A stretch of DNA of 64,000 bases from Glutamicibacter protophormiae (GCF_014647495.1 NZ_BMPH01000010.1:103562-167561), one strand, 5' to 3'. Positions 33,076 through 43,104 are shown, counted from the stretch's first letter. The notes: generated by a model not told the origin, from the letters alone. Program-made: numbers and translations.

Positions 33076-35292
33076 ATGACAACCACCCCTAAACAGCCCC
33101 CGGCACAGCTGAGGGATGTCCCTTCCTCCAAGGTCAATGAAGACCGCATCGAACCGGCAGGACTCCTGCCCGACCTCCATCCGGAAGGGGGTTTCGAAAA
33201 CGAGAGATTCCTCGACCGGGAACTGAGCTGGCTGCACTTCAATGCGCGCGTGCTGGAACTGGCCGAGGACGCGGACCTGCCGCTGCTCGAACGCGTCAAT
33301 TTCCTTTCGATCTTCGCTTCCAACCTGGACGAGTTCTTCATGGTGCGTGTCGCTGGCCTGAAGCGCCGCATCGTCACCGGCCTCGCCGTGCCGGCCGCCA
33401 ACGGCATGAACCCGGTGGACCAGCTCGAGCTGCTGCTGAATTCGGCCCACGAGCTGCAGACCCGCCATGCCAGGGTCTACTCGGATTCCGTCTCCCCCGA
33501 CCTGGCCGCCCACGGCATCCGCATCACCGGCTGGGACGAGCTGTCCGCCTCCGAGCAGAACATGCTCTCCGAGTGGTTCGTGGCACAGGTCTTCCCGATC
33601 CTCACCCCGCTGGCGGTGGATCCCGCCCACCCGTTCCCGTATATCTCGGGCCTGTCGCTGAACCTGGCCGTGGTGGTGCGCAACCCGCTGACCGGCAAGG
33701 AGCTGTTCGCCCGCCTCAAGGTGCCGGACACCATCGACCGCCTGATCAGCATCGACGGGCCGCGCGCCGCGCACTCCTCGCACCGCGCCGCACGCTTCAT
33801 CGCGCTGGAGGATCTGATCGCGGTGCACCTGGAACAGCTGTTCCCGGGCATGGAAATCGTGGAGCACCACTTCTTCCGCGTCACCCGCAACGAGGACCTG
33901 GAAGTCGAGGAAGACGACGCCGAAAACCTGCTGCAGGCCCTGGAAAAGGAGCTGCTGCGCCGCCGCTTCGGCCCACCGGTCCGCCTGGAAGTGGTTCACG
34001 ACATCAACCCGCAGATCATGGACCTGCTCTCCCGCGAGTTGGGCGTGGATGAGGACGAGGTCTTCAAGCTGCCCGCCCCGCTGGACCTGCGCGGCCTGGG
34101 CGTCATCGCCTCGCTGGACCGCACCGAGCTGCACTACCCCAAGCACATGGGGCATACCTCGCGGTTCCTGAACGAGTCGGAAACCGCGAAGGCCGCCAAC
34201 GTGTTCGCCGCGGTGCGCCGCCGCGACATCCTGCTGCACCACCCGTACGATTCCTTCTCGACCTCGGTCCAGGCCTTCCTGGAACAGGCCGCGGCGGATC
34301 CGAAGGTCATGGCCATCAAGCAGACCCTGTACCGCACCTCCGGCGACTCGCCGATCGTCGACGCCCTGATCGACGCGGCCGAAGCAGGCAAGCAGGTGCT
34401 GGCGCTGGTGGAGATCAAGGCCCGCTTCGACGAGCAGGCGAACATCTCCTGGGCGCGCAAGCTGGAGCAGGCCGGCGTGCACGTGGTGTACGGCATCGTG
34501 GGCCTGAAGACCCACTCCAAGCTCTCGCTGGTGGTACGCCGCGAGGGCGACAAGCTGCGCCGCTACTGCCACATCGGTACCGGCAACTACCACCCGCGCA
34601 CCGCCCGCTACTACGAGGACTTCGGGTTGCTGACCTGCAACGAGGAGGTGGGAGAGGACGTCACGAAGCTGTTCAACCAGCTCTCGGGCTACGCCCCGCG
34701 CTCCACCTACAAGCGTCTGCTGGTCGCCCCGCGCTCGGTGCGCACCGGGCTGCTGGCGCACATCGAGCAGGAAGTGCGCAACGCCCAGGCCGGGATCGAC
34801 GCCAAGGTGGTCATCAAGGTCAATTCGATCGTCGACGAAGCGATCATCGACGCGCTCTACCGCGCCAGCCAGGCCGGGGTGAAGGTCGATGTGATCGTTC
34901 GCGGCATCTGCGCCCTGCGCCCGGGCGTCCCGGGGCTGAGCGAAAACATCCGGGTCCGCTCGATCCTCGGCCGCTTCCTGGAGCACAGCCGCGTCTTCAC
35001 CTTCGCCAATGCCGGGGACCCCATCGTGTACATCGGCTCGGCGGACATGATGCACCGCAACCTGGACCGCCGCGTGGAGGCGCTGGTCGCCCTGGGGCAG
35101 CAGGAAGACATCGATGAGATGATCTCCCTGCTGGAACGCTACATGGACGACGGGACCTCCTCCTGGCACCTGCACTCGGACGGCAAGTGGGACCGGCACT
35201 TCAAGGACGAGGACGGCAACCCGCTCTCCGATGTCCAGTTCTGGCTGATCCAGGACCACGCCCAGCGACGAAATAGCGGGCGAAACAGCTAG
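33076..35292 (+). CDS. ppk: Polyphosphate kinase (PPK1)
   Basis: 738 residues. Makes long-chain polyphosphate from ATP reversibly. The order of domains is complete: N-terminal helical domain ([40 protein letters not shown]), head domain, then the two PLD-like catalytic domains with [16 protein letters not shown] (phosphohistidine) and [20 protein letters not shown]. The stop TAG overlaps the mutT1 GTG start by one base (TAGTG), so the two are translationally coupled. ATG at 33076; the ribosome binding site is weak. Confidence 0.96.
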   Translation: MTTTPKQPPAQLRDVPSSKVNEDRIEPAGLLPDLHPEGGFENERFLDRELSWLHFNARVLELAEDADLPLLERVNFLSIFASNLDEFFMVRVAGLKRRIVTGLAVPAANGMNPVDQLELLLNSAHELQTRHARVYSDSVSPDLAAHGIRITGWDELSASEQNMLSEWFVAQVFPILTPLAVDPAHPFPYISGLSLNLAVVVRNPLTGKELFARLKVPDTIDRLISIDGPRAAHSSHRAARFIALEDLIAVHLEQLFPGMEIVEHHFFRVTRNEDLEVEEDDAENLLQALEKELLRRRFGPPVRLEVVHDINPQIMDLLSRELGVDEDEVFKLPAPLDLRGLGVIASLDRTELHYPKHMGHTSRFLNESETAKAANVFAAVRRRDILLHHPYDSFSTSVQAFLEQAAADPKVMAIKQTLYRTSGDSPIVDALIDAAEAGKQVLALVEIKARFDEQANISWARKLEQAGVHVVYGIVGLKTHSKLSLVVRREGDKLRRYCHIGTGNYHPRTARYYEDFGLLTCNEEVGEDVTKLFNQLSGYAPRSTYKRLLVAPRSVRTGLLAHIEQEVRNAQAGIDAKVVIKVNSIVDEAIIDALYRASQAGVKVDVIVRGICALRPGVPGLSENIRVRSILGRFLEHSRVFTFANAGDPIVYIGSADMMHRNLDRRVEALVALGQQEDIDEMISLLERYMDDGTSSWHLHSDGKWDRHFKDEDGNPLSDVQFWLIQDHAQRRNSGRNS

Positions 35293-36299
35293 TGACCGAA
35301 TCGAATGTCCACCGCGCCCTCGACCGGGTGCTGGAACTGCATCGTTCATCCGATGCCGAGGAAATCCGTCTGGGCCATTTCGACATCATCGCCGCGGGGG
35401 CCATCCCGTGGCGGCTGGAGCACGGGAAGCTGCGCGTGCTGGTGATCCACCGGCCGAAGTACGACGACTGGTCCTGGCCCAAGGGCAAGCTGGATGACGG
35501 CGAAGCCATTGCCGAATGCGCGGTGCGCGAAGTCCGCGAGGAGATCGGGCTGCGGATCACGCTCGGCCTGCCGCTGGCTGCCACCGCGTACTCCGTCAAG
35601 CAACGGACCAAGGTCGTCTACTACTGGGCCGCCGCCGCGGGCAGCGAGGCGGAGGTCATCCCGGACGGTTCGGAATGCGACGAGGTCCGCTGGGTCTCTG
35701 CCAAGCAGGCCATGGGCATGCTGAGCAATCCTTCGGATGCCGCACCGTTATTGGACCTGATCGCCGCCCACAAGGACGGCCATCTGGAAGCCAAGCCGTT
35801 CATCCTGGTCCGCCATGCCAAGGCCAAGCCGCGCAGCAAGTGGACCCGGGCCGAAGGCGACCGCCCACTGGCGGCCACCGGACGGCGCCAGGCCCAGACG
35901 GTCTCGCGATTGCTGGAGGCCTGGGGGCCGGGGCATGTTGCCTCCTCCCCGTGGATGCGCTGCGTGCAGACCGTAGCGCCGTACGTCACGGTGAACCAGC
36001 TCAAGCTCAGCACCGTGCGGGCGGTGACCGAACATGCTGCCCAGCGGCACCCGAAGCGGGCTGCGAAGGCGGTCCAGAAGCTCCTGGACAAGAACCGCTC
36101 CCAGGTGCTGTGCACGCACCGCCCGGTGCTTCCCACGGTGCTGAAAGTTCTCAAGGACAACACCTCGGCGAAGATCGCAGAAGTGCTCCCCGCCAAGGAC
36201 CCGTACCTCGATCCCGGAGGAGTGATCGTGGCGCACCAGATTCCCGGTGCGACTCCGCGGATCATCTCGCTGGAAATCCACACCCCGTATCACGACTGA
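35292..36299 (+). CDS. mutT1: Nudix hydrolase fused to a histidine phosphatase (MutT1 type)
   Basis: 335 residues. The N-terminal Nudix domain carries a complete box, GKLDDGEAIAECAVREVREE followed by IGL (about residues 62-85). The C-terminal half (about 170-320) is a phosphoglycerate-mutase-type phosphatase with the FILVRHAKAKPRSKWTR motif (RH) and CTHRPVLPTV. This two-domain form and its place directly after ppk match mycobacterial MutT1, which sanitises 8-oxo-(d)GTP and degrades dinucleoside polyphosphates. GTG at 35292 overlaps the ppk stop. Confidence 0.92.
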   Translation: MTESNVHRALDRVLELHRSSDAEEIRLGHFDIIAAGAIPWRLEHGKLRVLVIHRPKYDDWSWPKGKLDDGEAIAECAVREVREEIGLRITLGLPLAATAYSVKQRTKVVYYWAAAAGSEAEVIPDGSECDEVRWVSAKQAMGMLSNPSDAAPLLDLIAAHKDGHLEAKPFILVRHAKAKPRSKWTRAEGDRPLAATGRRQAQTVSRLLEAWGPGHVASSPWMRCVQTVAPYVTVNQLKLSTVRAVTEHAAQRHPKRAAKAVQKLLDKNRSQVLCTHRPVLPTVLKVLKDNTSAKIAEVLPAKDPYLDPGGVIVAHQIPGATPRIISLEIHTPYHD

Positions 36300-36454
36300 C
36301 CGCTCCGCGTGCATCGCTGCGGCGAGGTCGGCGGACGGGCATCCCCGGTGCATGACGCCGCGAGGGTGCCCTCCGTTGCATCTGCGTACAAATGCGACTA
36401 TGACTGTTAATAAGAATCCTCAGTGACTCTCGTCACCCAGAGAAAGGCCAAGCC

Positions 36455-36784
36455 ATGAGTGCAAATCAGCCCCAACAACCGGTTGAGAAGATCGTGCATC
36501 AGGGTCTGCGCCTGGACCATGACGAAGACCGCGGTCGCTTCTCGCTGTGGCACGGGTCGACCTACATCGGCTTCATCGGCTACCACCGCGAGGACGATGT
36601 AGTCACCATCCAGCACACCATCGTCAACGAGGAGTTCGGACGCCGCGGCTATGCCCGGGCGCTGGTGACCTTGGTGCTCGACCGGCTGGCCAACGAGGGT
36701 GCCAAGATCGTTCCCGAGTGCAGCTACGTGCAGGACTACCTGCGCCGCTACCCGGAATACCAGGACATGGTCGTCAAGGGCTGA
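36455..36784 (+). CDS. Small GNAT-family N-acetyltransferase (YjdJ type)
   Basis: 109 residues. A minimal acetyl-CoA binding fold: WHGSTYIGFIGYHREDDVVT, then QHTIVNEEFGRRGYARALVT with the R-x-x-G-x-A pyrophosphate loop, and the closing SYVQDYLRRYPEY. Family members (Gcn5-related, DUF4442-like size) are short single-domain acetyltransferases with unknown substrates. ATG at 36455 has AAAGG about 8 nt upstream. It stands alone between mutT1 and thyA. Confidence 0.85.
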   Translation: MSANQPQQPVEKIVHQGLRLDHDEDRGRFSLWHGSTYIGFIGYHREDDVVTIQHTIVNEEFGRRGYARALVTLVLDRLANEGAKIVPECSYVQDYLRRYPEYQDMVVKG

Positions 36785-36848
36785 ACCCCCACCACGCCGG
36801 TGCCAGTGGCCTGTGCCACGCGACCGCCGGCGCCGTTCATCGGTGGAC

Positions 36849-36854
36849 TAAACT
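36849..36854 (+). promoter_or_regulatory. thyA -10 box
   Basis: TAAACT exactly 6 nt before the thyA GTG, with no ribosome binding site. Confidence 0.5.
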
Positions 36855-36860
36855 GATGGG

Positions 36861-37664
36861 GTGAGCATCCCTACCCCATACGAAGACCTGCTTCGCGACG
36901 TTCTGGAGAACGGCGCCGCCAAGGAAGACCGCACCGGAACCGGTACGCTGTCCGTCTTCGGACGCCAGATCCGTTTCGACCTTGCCGATTCCTTCCCGCT
37001 GATCACCACCAAGCGCGTGCATTTCCGCTCGGTCGCCGCCGAATTGCTGTGGTTCCTGCGCGGCGAATCCAACGTGAAGTGGCTTCAGGACCAGGGCGTG
37101 CGCATCTGGAATGAATGGGCTGACGAGGACGGCGAACTGGGGCCGGTCTACGGCGTCCAGTGGCGTTCATGGCCCACACCCGAGGGCGGGCATATCGACC
37201 AGATCTCCCAGCTGGTCGACTCGCTGCGCAGCAACCCGGATTCCCGCCGCCATATCGTCTCGGCGTGGAATGTCGCCGAAATCCAGAACATGGCGCTGCC
37301 TCCCTGCCACGTCTTCTTCCAGTTCTACGTGGCAGAAGGGAAACTGTCCTGCCAGCTGTACCAGCGCAGCGCAGACATGTTCCTCGGCGTGCCGTTCAAC
37401 ATCGCGTCCTACGCGTTGCTAACCCGGATGCTGGCTCAGCAGCTGGATCTGGAGCCGGGCGAGTTCATCTGGACCGGCGGCGACGTACACATCTACACCA
37501 ACCATCTGGAACAGGTGCGCGAACAGCTCTCCCGCGAGCCGTACCCGTACCCGACGCTCGACTTCGCCTCGAAGCCCGGATCCGTCTTCGATTACACGCT
37601 GGAAGACTTCGTGATCAACGACTACAAGCACCACCCGACCATCAAGGGAACCGTCGCCGTATGA
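36861..37664 (+). CDS. thyA: Thymidylate synthase
   Basis: 267 residues. Converts dUMP to dTMP using methylene-tetrahydrofolate, which is oxidised to dihydrofolate. The catalytic Cys is in [14 protein letters not shown], the phosphate-binding Arg in [14 protein letters not shown] and [11 protein letters not shown], and the nucleotide site in [19 protein letters not shown]. The start is GTG at 36861 with a -10 box at leaderless distance. Its stop overlaps the folA ATG (ATGA), so dTMP synthesis and folate recycling are coupled in one transcript. Confidence 0.97.
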   Translation: MSIPTPYEDLLRDVLENGAAKEDRTGTGTLSVFGRQIRFDLADSFPLITTKRVHFRSVAAELLWFLRGESNVKWLQDQGVRIWNEWADEDGELGPVYGVQWRSWPTPEGGHIDQISQLVDSLRSNPDSRRHIVSAWNVAEIQNMALPPCHVFFQFYVAEGKLSCQLYQRSADMFLGVPFNIASYALLTRMLAQQLDLEPGEFIWTGGDVHIYTNHLEQVREQLSREPYPYPTLDFASKPGSVFDYTLEDFVINDYKHHPTIKGTVAV

Positions 37665-38236
37665 CGTCTGAACCGCGCCACACCGCCGACCTCACGCCGC
37701 TGCTTGGCGCCATCTGGGCCCAGGCGGACAACGCTGTCATCGGCAATCGGGGAACCATGCCATGGCATGTCCCGGAAGACCTCGCCCATTTCAAGCGGAT
37801 CACTGCCGGGCACCCCGTCATCATGGGGCGCGCCACCTGGGATTCGTTCCCGCCCAAGTTCCGTCCGCTGCCCGGACGCAGCAACATCGTACTGACCACC
37901 CGGGACGAGTCCCACCAGGCGTTGCGTGCTGCCGGCGCGCTGCCGGTCTCGGACCTCGAAGAGGCCTTGGCCCTGGCCAGGACCTGCGAGGGCAGTCAGG
38001 AAATCTGGATCATCGGCGGAGGCAAGGTCTACGCCCAGTCGTTGGAATTGCTGGATGTGGCGGTGATAACCAAGCTCGACCTGCAGGTCGAGGGAGATAC
38101 CAGCGCACCCGAGCTTTCTGCCGATTTCACTCTGGGGCTCAGCGACCCGGGACTCGACGGACCGGAGAACCACTGGCACGAGTCCACCACCGGCACCCGC
38201 TACCGTTTTGAAACCTGGATCCGCGAAAAGGACTAG
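37661..38236 (+). CDS. folA: Dihydrofolate reductase
   Basis: 191 residues. Reduces dihydrofolate produced by thyA back to tetrahydrofolate with NADPH. The N-terminus has the typical [20 protein letters not shown] (Met20-type loop, with Trp and Pro), then [14 protein letters not shown], the NADP loop [11 protein letters not shown] and [15 protein letters not shown] at 37661 overlaps the thyA stop. It is about 30 residues longer than E. coli FolA through an N-terminal extension and a longer late loop. No resistance-type substitution can be inferred. Confidence 0.96.
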   Translation: MTSEPRHTADLTPLLGAIWAQADNAVIGNRGTMPWHVPEDLAHFKRITAGHPVIMGRATWDSFPPKFRPLPGRSNIVLTTRDESHQALRAAGALPVSDLEEALALARTCEGSQEIWIIGGGKVYAQSLELLDVAVITKLDLQVEGDTSAPELSADFTLGLSDPGLDGPENHWHESTTGTRYRFETWIREKD

Positions 38237-38245
38237 TAACATCCC

Positions 38246-38473
38246 ATGAAAAAATACCTCGCTGATCTCAAACAGCATTCGGACGCCCTGTTCATCCTCG
38301 GTTACATGCTTTTCCCGCTGCTCGCACTGGTTGTCGCGGTGCTCGGGTTCTTCATGGTGCTCGGCGGACACAAGATCTTCGGTGTGGTCCTGCTCTTCGT
38401 GCCGACCCAGATTTTCATCTTCGCAGCGTTCTGGGCCATCAAGAACCGCAAGCTGCTGCTTGAGGAAAAGTAG
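38246..38473 (+). CDS. Small two-helix membrane protein
   Basis: 75 residues with two hydrophobic segments (about 16-40 and 46-64), a basic-acidic start (MKKYLADLKQHSDAL) and tail (NRKLLLEEK). It begins 9 nt after folA and is closed by a terminator, so it is the third gene of the thyA-folA transcript. AAGGA is about 12 nt upstream. I do not recognise a family. Confidence 0.8.
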   Translation: MKKYLADLKQHSDALFILGYMLFPLLALVVAVLGFFMVLGGHKIFGVVLLFVPTQIFIFAAFWAIKNRKLLLEEK

Positions 38474-38486
38474 AACTTTCGCTGCC

Positions 38487-38530
38487 GCAGAATCACACCC
38501 GGCCCTTCTGGGGCTTGGGTGTGATTCTGC
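38487..38530 (+). terminator. Terminator of thyA-folA unit
   Basis: 14-bp perfect stem (38487-38500 and 38517-38530) with a 16-nt loop that can form an inner hairpin, followed by TTTAAG. Confidence 0.85.
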
Positions 38531-38573
38531 TTTAAGAGCTGTAACGAACCGGGATAATAACGTAATTCACCCC

Positions 38574-38579
38574 TACCAT
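38574..38579 (+). promoter_or_regulatory. asd -10 box
   Basis: TACCAT exactly 6 nt before the asd ATG, no ribosome binding site: leaderless spacing. Confidence 0.5.
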
Positions 38580-38585
38580 TGATGT

Positions 38586-39704
38586 ATGACTTCATCTGTT
38601 GGTTTTGTAGGTTACCGCGGCATGGTAGGTTCCGTGCTCATGCAGCGCATGCTCGACGAGGGCGACTTTGCGCAGATCGACCCGGTCTTCTTCTCGACGT
38701 CGAACGCCGGCGGCCAGGCCCCCGCATTCGCCGAGGGTGCAGGCCCGTTGCAGGACGCCTTTGACATCCAGACCCTGGCCAAGCTGCCGATTATCGTGAC
38801 TGCCCAGGGCGGCGACTACACTACCAAGGTCCATACCGAGCTGCGCAAGGCCGGCTGGGACGGCCTGTGGATCGACGCCGCATCAAGCCTGCGCATGAAC
38901 GACGACTCGGTGATTGTGCTGGACCCGATCAACCGCAATGTCATCGACCAGTCGCTGGTCGCCGGCGTCAAGGACTTCGTGGGCGGCAACTGCACCGTCT
39001 CCTGCATGCTCATGGGCTTGGGCGGGCTGTTCAAGAACAACCTGGTCGAGTGGGGCACCTCCATGACCTACCAGGCGGCCTCGGGCGGCGGCGCCCGCCA
39101 CATGCGCGAGCTGCTCACCCAGTTCGGGGACATCAACGCCTCGGTCGAAGGCGAGCTCGCCGATCCGGCCAGCGCGATCCTGGACATCGACCGCAAGGTG
39201 CTTGAAACCCAGCGCGGCGGCCTGGACGCCTCGCAGTTCGGCGTGCCGCTGGGCGGTTCGCTGATCCCGTGGATCGATTCGGACCTGGGCAACGGCCAGT
39301 CCCGCGAGGAGTGGAAGGCCGGCGCGGAGACGAACAAGATTCTGCAGACCTCCGGCAGCCGCCACATCGCCATGGACGGACTGTGCGTGCGCATCGGCGC
39401 CATGCGCTCGCACTCGCAGGCGCTGACCCTGAAGCTGAAGGAAGACCTGCCGGTCTCCGAGATCGAGTCGCTGCTGGCCGAGGACAACGAGTGGGCCAAG
39501 GTCGTGCCGAATGAGAAGGAAGCGACCATGGAGCAGCTGACTCCGGTCGCGGCCTCCGGCACCCTGGATATCCCGGTGGGCCGCATCCGCAAACTGGAGA
39601 TGGGTCCGGAGTACATTTCCGCCTTCACCGTGGGCGACCAGCTGCTCTGGGGCGCTGCGGAGCCGCTGCGCCGCATGCTGGCCATCGCGCAGGGCCGCCT
39701 GTAG
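38586..39704 (+). CDS. asd: Aspartate-semialdehyde dehydrogenase, proteobacterial-type
   Basis: 372 residues. Reduces aspartyl phosphate to aspartate semialdehyde for lysine, threonine, methionine and diaminopimelate synthesis. The N-terminal NADP motif is [19 protein letters not shown]; the catalytic Cys is in [19 protein letters not shown], and the substrate site in [20 protein letters not shown]. Closing [20 protein letters not shown] is intact. The sequence follows the E. coli/gamma-proteobacterial Asd almost block by block rather than the shorter form that I associate with mycobacteria and corynebacteria. Probably leaderless. Confidence 0.95.
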   Translation: MTSSVGFVGYRGMVGSVLMQRMLDEGDFAQIDPVFFSTSNAGGQAPAFAEGAGPLQDAFDIQTLAKLPIIVTAQGGDYTTKVHTELRKAGWDGLWIDAASSLRMNDDSVIVLDPINRNVIDQSLVAGVKDFVGGNCTVSCMLMGLGGLFKNNLVEWGTSMTYQAASGGGARHMRELLTQFGDINASVEGELADPASAILDIDRKVLETQRGGLDASQFGVPLGGSLIPWIDSDLGNGQSREEWKAGAETNKILQTSGSRHIAMDGLCVRIGAMRSHSQALTLKLKEDLPVSEIESLLAEDNEWAKVVPNEKEATMEQLTPVAASGTLDIPVGRIRKLEMGPEYISAFTVGDQLLWGAAEPLRRMLAIAQGRL

Positions 39705-39721
39705 CGGTTCCGGAAGATTCA

Positions 39722-39766
39722 AAGCCTGGGGGCGAACAGTTTGTTGAACTGTTCGCCCCCACGCTT
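39722..39766. terminator. Bidirectional terminator between asd and murB
   Basis: 15-bp perfect stem (39727-39741 and 39747-39761), 5-nt loop, extended by AAGC/GCTT across one mismatch; TTTTGTT follows on the plus strand. Confidence 0.9.
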
Positions 39767-39789
39767 TTGTTCGTGCAGCGGCTTGCCGC

Positions 39790-40851
39790 CTAGAGCTGCA
39801 CGCCGATCAGCAGCGGCTCATTGACCAGCGTGATGCCGAAGCGCTCGGCAACCCCGGCGCGCACTGCGCGGGCGATGGCCAAGATGTCCGCCGCGGTGGC
39901 GGTGCCCCGGTTCGTGATGGCCAAGGTGTGCTTGGTGGACAGCGAAGCCCGTCCCCCGGCAAGGTGGAACCCGTCGGTCCCCTCCAGGCCGTAGCCCTTG
40001 CCGAAACCCGCCTGGTCGATCAGCCAGGCGGCCGACAGCTTGACCATGCCGCCCTGCTCGACCGGGTAGTTCGGAGCGTTCTGCGGCAGCCGTGCCAGCG
40101 TTTCCGCCTCGACAATCGGGTTGGTGAAGAAGGAGCCCGTTGAATGCGAGTCCGTGTCCTGCGGGTCGTAGACCATACCCTTGGACCGGCGCAGCTCCAG
40201 AACCGTCTGCCGGACCAGCGCCGCATCGGCGTTCTGGCCGGCCTCGACGCCCAGACGGCGGGCCAGCTCCGCATAGCGGATCGGCGCCGACTCGTTGCTC
40301 TGCTGAAGCAGGAACGCGGCTTCCAGCACCACATAGCGGGGAGAGCCGTGGGTGCTGGTGCGCTTGATCAGCGAATCCCGGTAGGCGAACGCCAGGTCCT
40401 CCTTCGACAGCTGCAGGATCTCCTGCGCGCTGCGGTCCCAGACGCGGGCCCAGGCCAGGGTCTGGGAGACGTCCGCCCCATAGGCTCCGACGTTCTGCAC
40501 CGGAGTGGCCCCGGCACAGCCGGGGATCCCGGAGAGGGCTTCGAGTCCACTCAGGCCTTCGGCCAGCGAGTACTCGACCGTCGCGTCCCAGTTCTCGCCG
40601 GCCGCGGCACGCAACAGCGCCAGCCCTCCGCCTTGTTCCTCGGCAACCAGGCCGCTCGTGGCGATACGGATGGCGGTGCCCGGGTATCCCTCGTCCGAGA
40701 TGACCAGGTTCGAGCCGCCGCCGATGAACAGGATGTCCTCGCCGGCGTTGTCCGCGGCGGTGATCGCCGCAATCAGCTCGGCTTCGGTGGAAGCGGTCAC
40801 GGTGCGGGCGGCCTCGCCGCCGACGGCCGTGGTGGTCATGTTCTTCAGCAT
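39790..40851 (-). CDS. murB: UDP-N-acetylmuramate dehydrogenase
   Basis: 353 residues. FAD/NADPH enzyme that reduces UDP-GlcNAc-enolpyruvate to UDP-MurNAc in peptidoglycan synthesis. The FAD-binding block ILFIGGGSNLVISDEGYPG, GLSGLEALSGIPGCAGATPV with QNVGAYG, the DSHSTGSFFTNPIV (catalytic Ser) and the late Glu in LVNEPLLIG are present. It lacks the Tyr loop insertion, so it looks like type I/IIb. ATG at 40851 has no good ribosome binding site. It is downstream of the MFS gene, 51 nt away, on the same strand. Confidence 0.95.
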   Translation of the reverse strand: MLKNMTTTAVGGEAARTVTASTEAELIAAITAADNAGEDILFIGGGSNLVISDEGYPGTAIRIATSGLVAEEQGGGLALLRAAAGENWDATVEYSLAEGLSGLEALSGIPGCAGATPVQNVGAYGADVSQTLAWARVWDRSAQEILQLSKEDLAFAYRDSLIKRTSTHGSPRYVVLEAAFLLQQSNESAPIRYAELARRLGVEAGQNADAALVRQTVLELRRSKGMVYDPQDTDSHSTGSFFTNPIVEAETLARLPQNAPNYPVEQGGMVKLSAAWLIDQAGFGKGYGLEGTDGFHLAGGRASLSTKHTLAITNRGTATAADILAIARAVRAGVAERFGITLVNEPLLIGVQL

Positions 40852-40902
40852 TGGACTACTAACTTTCGATTTGTCTCTGGAGTTTCAGTGATCCTGGCGG
40901 AT

Positions 40903-42135
40903 CTAGCCGGCCGTCTCGGGCTCGCGCGGATAGCCTGCGGCATTCTTGGCCAGCAGGAATGCCACGACAACCAGGATCGAGATGCAACCGAGGGCCGGCA
41001 GCAGACCGATAAACCCTGCCAGCAGGCCCAGCAGCGGCGGGCCGCCCAGGAACGCCGCGTAGCCGATGGTGGAGACCACTGCCACGCGGGCTGCAGCGTG
41101 TTCCGGATCATCCGATGCGGCGCTCATGGCCAGCGGGAAGGTCAGGGCCACGCCCATGCCCCACACGGCCAGTGCGACGAAGGCCAGCGGCAGGTTCCCG
41201 CCGAACGCGAAGATCAGCAGGCCCACCAACGCGGCAATGGCGCTGGCGCGGATCATCCAGACCCGGCCCATGCGCAGGATGAGGTCCCCTGCCAGCAGCC
41301 GGGTCAGCGTCATGGCGGTCACGAAGGTCGCATAGCCCAGCGCCCCGGTGGCCTCGGTCGTCCCGTAGCCGTCGGCGAGGGCCAAGGCCACCCAGTCCCC
41401 GGCCGCGCCTTCGGCGAGCGCCATGCCCAGCACCAGCACACCCAGCAGGACCGTTTGCGGTTCCTTCCAGGTGGACAGCAGCGAATGCCCCTTGGACTTC
41501 GAATCCTTGGAGGTCCGGCTCCTGTCCTCTCCGTAGAAGCGGGTCGAGTACAGCACCATGGCGATGATCAGGATCCCCATGAATCCGTAGTGCAACGGCA
41601 GCGGCAGCGCGACCGCTGCGGCACCAGCCCCGATTCCCGCGCCGAGGACGGTGCCCACGGAGAAGAACCCGTGCAGGGCCGGCATGATGCTGCGTCCCAG
41701 CGCGCGTTCCATGGCCGCGCCCTGGATGTTGGAGGCGACGTTCCACGAGGCGGCGCCAAGCCCCTGGCAGAAGAGCACCGTCGCGGTCAGGATGCTCGAA
41801 TGCAGCAACCCCGAAGTGGAGCCGACGCCCATGAGCGCGAGGCCTGAAATCAGTGCGCCGTAGCGCATGACGTTGGTGGCCCCGAAACGCATGACCAGGT
41901 GCCCGGCCAGGGACACCGACAGGAAGGATCCTGCGCTCATCCCGAGCAGCAGCAGCCCGACCTGCGAGTGGTCCAGTCCCAGCTCGTCGCGCAGGGCCGG
42001 AAGCCTGGAGACCAAGGTGGCCAGCAGCAGGCCGCTGGCCATGTAGGCGGCCATCAGCGCGTTGCGCCAATGCCTGACCTCGACCGGCACGTCGGCGGCG
42101 GTTTGCTGGTTCAGAGCTGCACCACGGCCTGGCAC
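40903..42135 (-). CDS. Major facilitator superfamily transporter
   Basis: 410 residues with about twelve membrane segments. The loop 2-3 motif is VSLAGHLVMRFGATNVMRYG, and a large charged central loop (YGEDRSRTSKDSKSKGHS) splits the two halves. The substrate cannot be read; the fold resembles the YbjJ-type multidrug or sugar exporter group. GTG at 42135 lies inside the end of hadB (25-bp overlap), so it is probably translated by coupling; a later internal start is possible. Same strand as murB and the hadAB pair. Confidence 0.85.
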   Translation of the reverse strand: MPGRGAALNQQTAADVPVEVRHWRNALMAAYMASGLLLATLVSRLPALRDELGLDHSQVGLLLLGMSAGSFLSVSLAGHLVMRFGATNVMRYGALISGLALMGVGSTSGLLHSSILTATVLFCQGLGAASWNVASNIQGAAMERALGRSIMPALHGFFSVGTVLGAGIGAGAAAVALPLPLHYGFMGILIIAMVLYSTRFYGEDRSRTSKDSKSKGHSLLSTWKEPQTVLLGVLVLGMALAEGAAGDWVALALADGYGTTEATGALGYATFVTAMTLTRLLAGDLILRMGRVWMIRASAIAALVGLLIFAFGGNLPLAFVALAVWGMGVALTFPLAMSAASDDPEHAAARVAVVSTIGYAAFLGGPPLLGLLAGFIGLLPALGCISILVVVAFLLAKNAAGYPREPETAG

Positions 42136-42551
42136 TTGAGCAGTACCTTGGTTCCGTTGGCGGAGACTGTCAGGTCCACGCGTGCGGTGCGGGCTTCGGC
42201 GTCCAGCGCACCGATCTTGCCCTCGACCTCGATGGTGGTTCCTTCGAAGTCCGAGGGGTTGGTCCCCTCGGGATCCTCGACGACAACAGGCTTGGTGAAG
42301 CGGGTCTGGTAGTCGATGACCGCGCCCGGGTTGCCGACCCAGGTGGAGACGAGGTCGATGACCGCACCCATGGTGAACATGCCATGGGCGATCACCGAGG
42401 GCAGTTCAACTTCCTTGGCGAAACGCTCGTTCCAGTGGATCGGGTTGAAATCCCCGGAAGCACCGGCGTAGCGCACCAGGTCGGCGCGGTTGACCTTGAC
42501 GGTATGGGTGCCGAGAACCTGTCCCTTTTCAAGGGTGTCGAAAACGATCAT
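42111..42551 (-). CDS. MaoC-type (R)-hydroxyacyl dehydratase, HadB-like
   Basis: 146 residues with a hot-dog fold. The hydratase-2 signature with catalytic Asp and His is YAGASGDFNPIHWNERFAKE then VELPSVIAHGMFTMG. ATG at 42551 has GAGGA about 7 nt upstream. It begins 2 nt after the stop of the HadA-like gene, so the two form a heterodimer unit as in mycobacterial HadAB. Mycobacterial HadAB works in mycolate FAS-II elongation; this organism probably lacks mycolates, so the substrate here is open. Confidence 0.88.
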   Translation of the reverse strand: MIVFDTLEKGQVLGTHTVKVNRADLVRYAGASGDFNPIHWNERFAKEVELPSVIAHGMFTMGAVIDLVSTWVGNPGAVIDYQTRFTKPVVVEDPEGTNPSDFEGTTIEVEGKIGALDAEARTARVDLTVSANGTKVLLKCQAVVQL

Positions 42552-42553
42552 GA

Positions 42554-43000
42554 TTAGTCCTCAGCTCGAACCAGTAGCGATGAAACAGTGGTGGCGATCT
42601 TTTCCCCGCCGACGGTAGTGATCTCGGCGCGGGTGGTGATCATCGCGCCGGCTCCCATTTCGCGGATCTGGTCGACGTACAGCTCGGCCAGCAGCTCGTC
42701 GCCGGCGACGATGGGACGGTGGTGGGTGAAGCGCTGGTCGGCGTGCACCACGCGGGAGAAGTCGATCCCCGAGGCAGGGTCTGCGATCAGCTGGGCGTCG
42801 GCGCGCTGTGCGACGATGATGGCGAAGGTCGGCGGGGCCACCACGTCGCTGAAGCCTAGCTTGCGCGCGGATTCGACATCGTAGTGGGCCGGCGAGGTGG
42901 CCTTGGTGGCTGCGGCGAATTCTCGGATCTTCTCTCGTCCTACCTGGTAGGACTCGCCGGCAGGGTAGATGCGCCCCACCAGATCAGGGTTGATGCCCAT
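42554..43000 (-). CDS. HadA-like FAS1-type dehydratase subunit
   Basis: 148 residues, hot-dog fold, UPF0336/HadA type: MGINPDLVGRIYPAGESYQV, AHYDVESARKLGFSDVVAPP and HADQRFTHHRPIVAGDELLA. It lacks the catalytic Asp-His pair, as expected of the substrate-binding subunit. ATG at 43000 has AGGAG 6 nt upstream; an open frame upstream overlaps another gene and is not used. Partner of the downstream HadB-like gene. Confidence 0.88.
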   Translation of the reverse strand: MGINPDLVGRIYPAGESYQVGREKIREFAAATKATSPAHYDVESARKLGFSDVVAPPTFAIIVAQRADAQLIADPASGIDFSRVVHADQRFTHHRPIVAGDELLAELYVDQIREMGAGAMITTRAEITTVGGEKIATTVSSLLVRAED

Positions 43001-43104
43001 TAGTTCTCCTGAACTTTGTGACTGTGTATTGATTGCTGTCCGCGCAAGGCCCAGCCGCTCGGGGCTACAGACCCTGCGGAACGCAAAACCGTTGGGGTAC
43101 GGAG

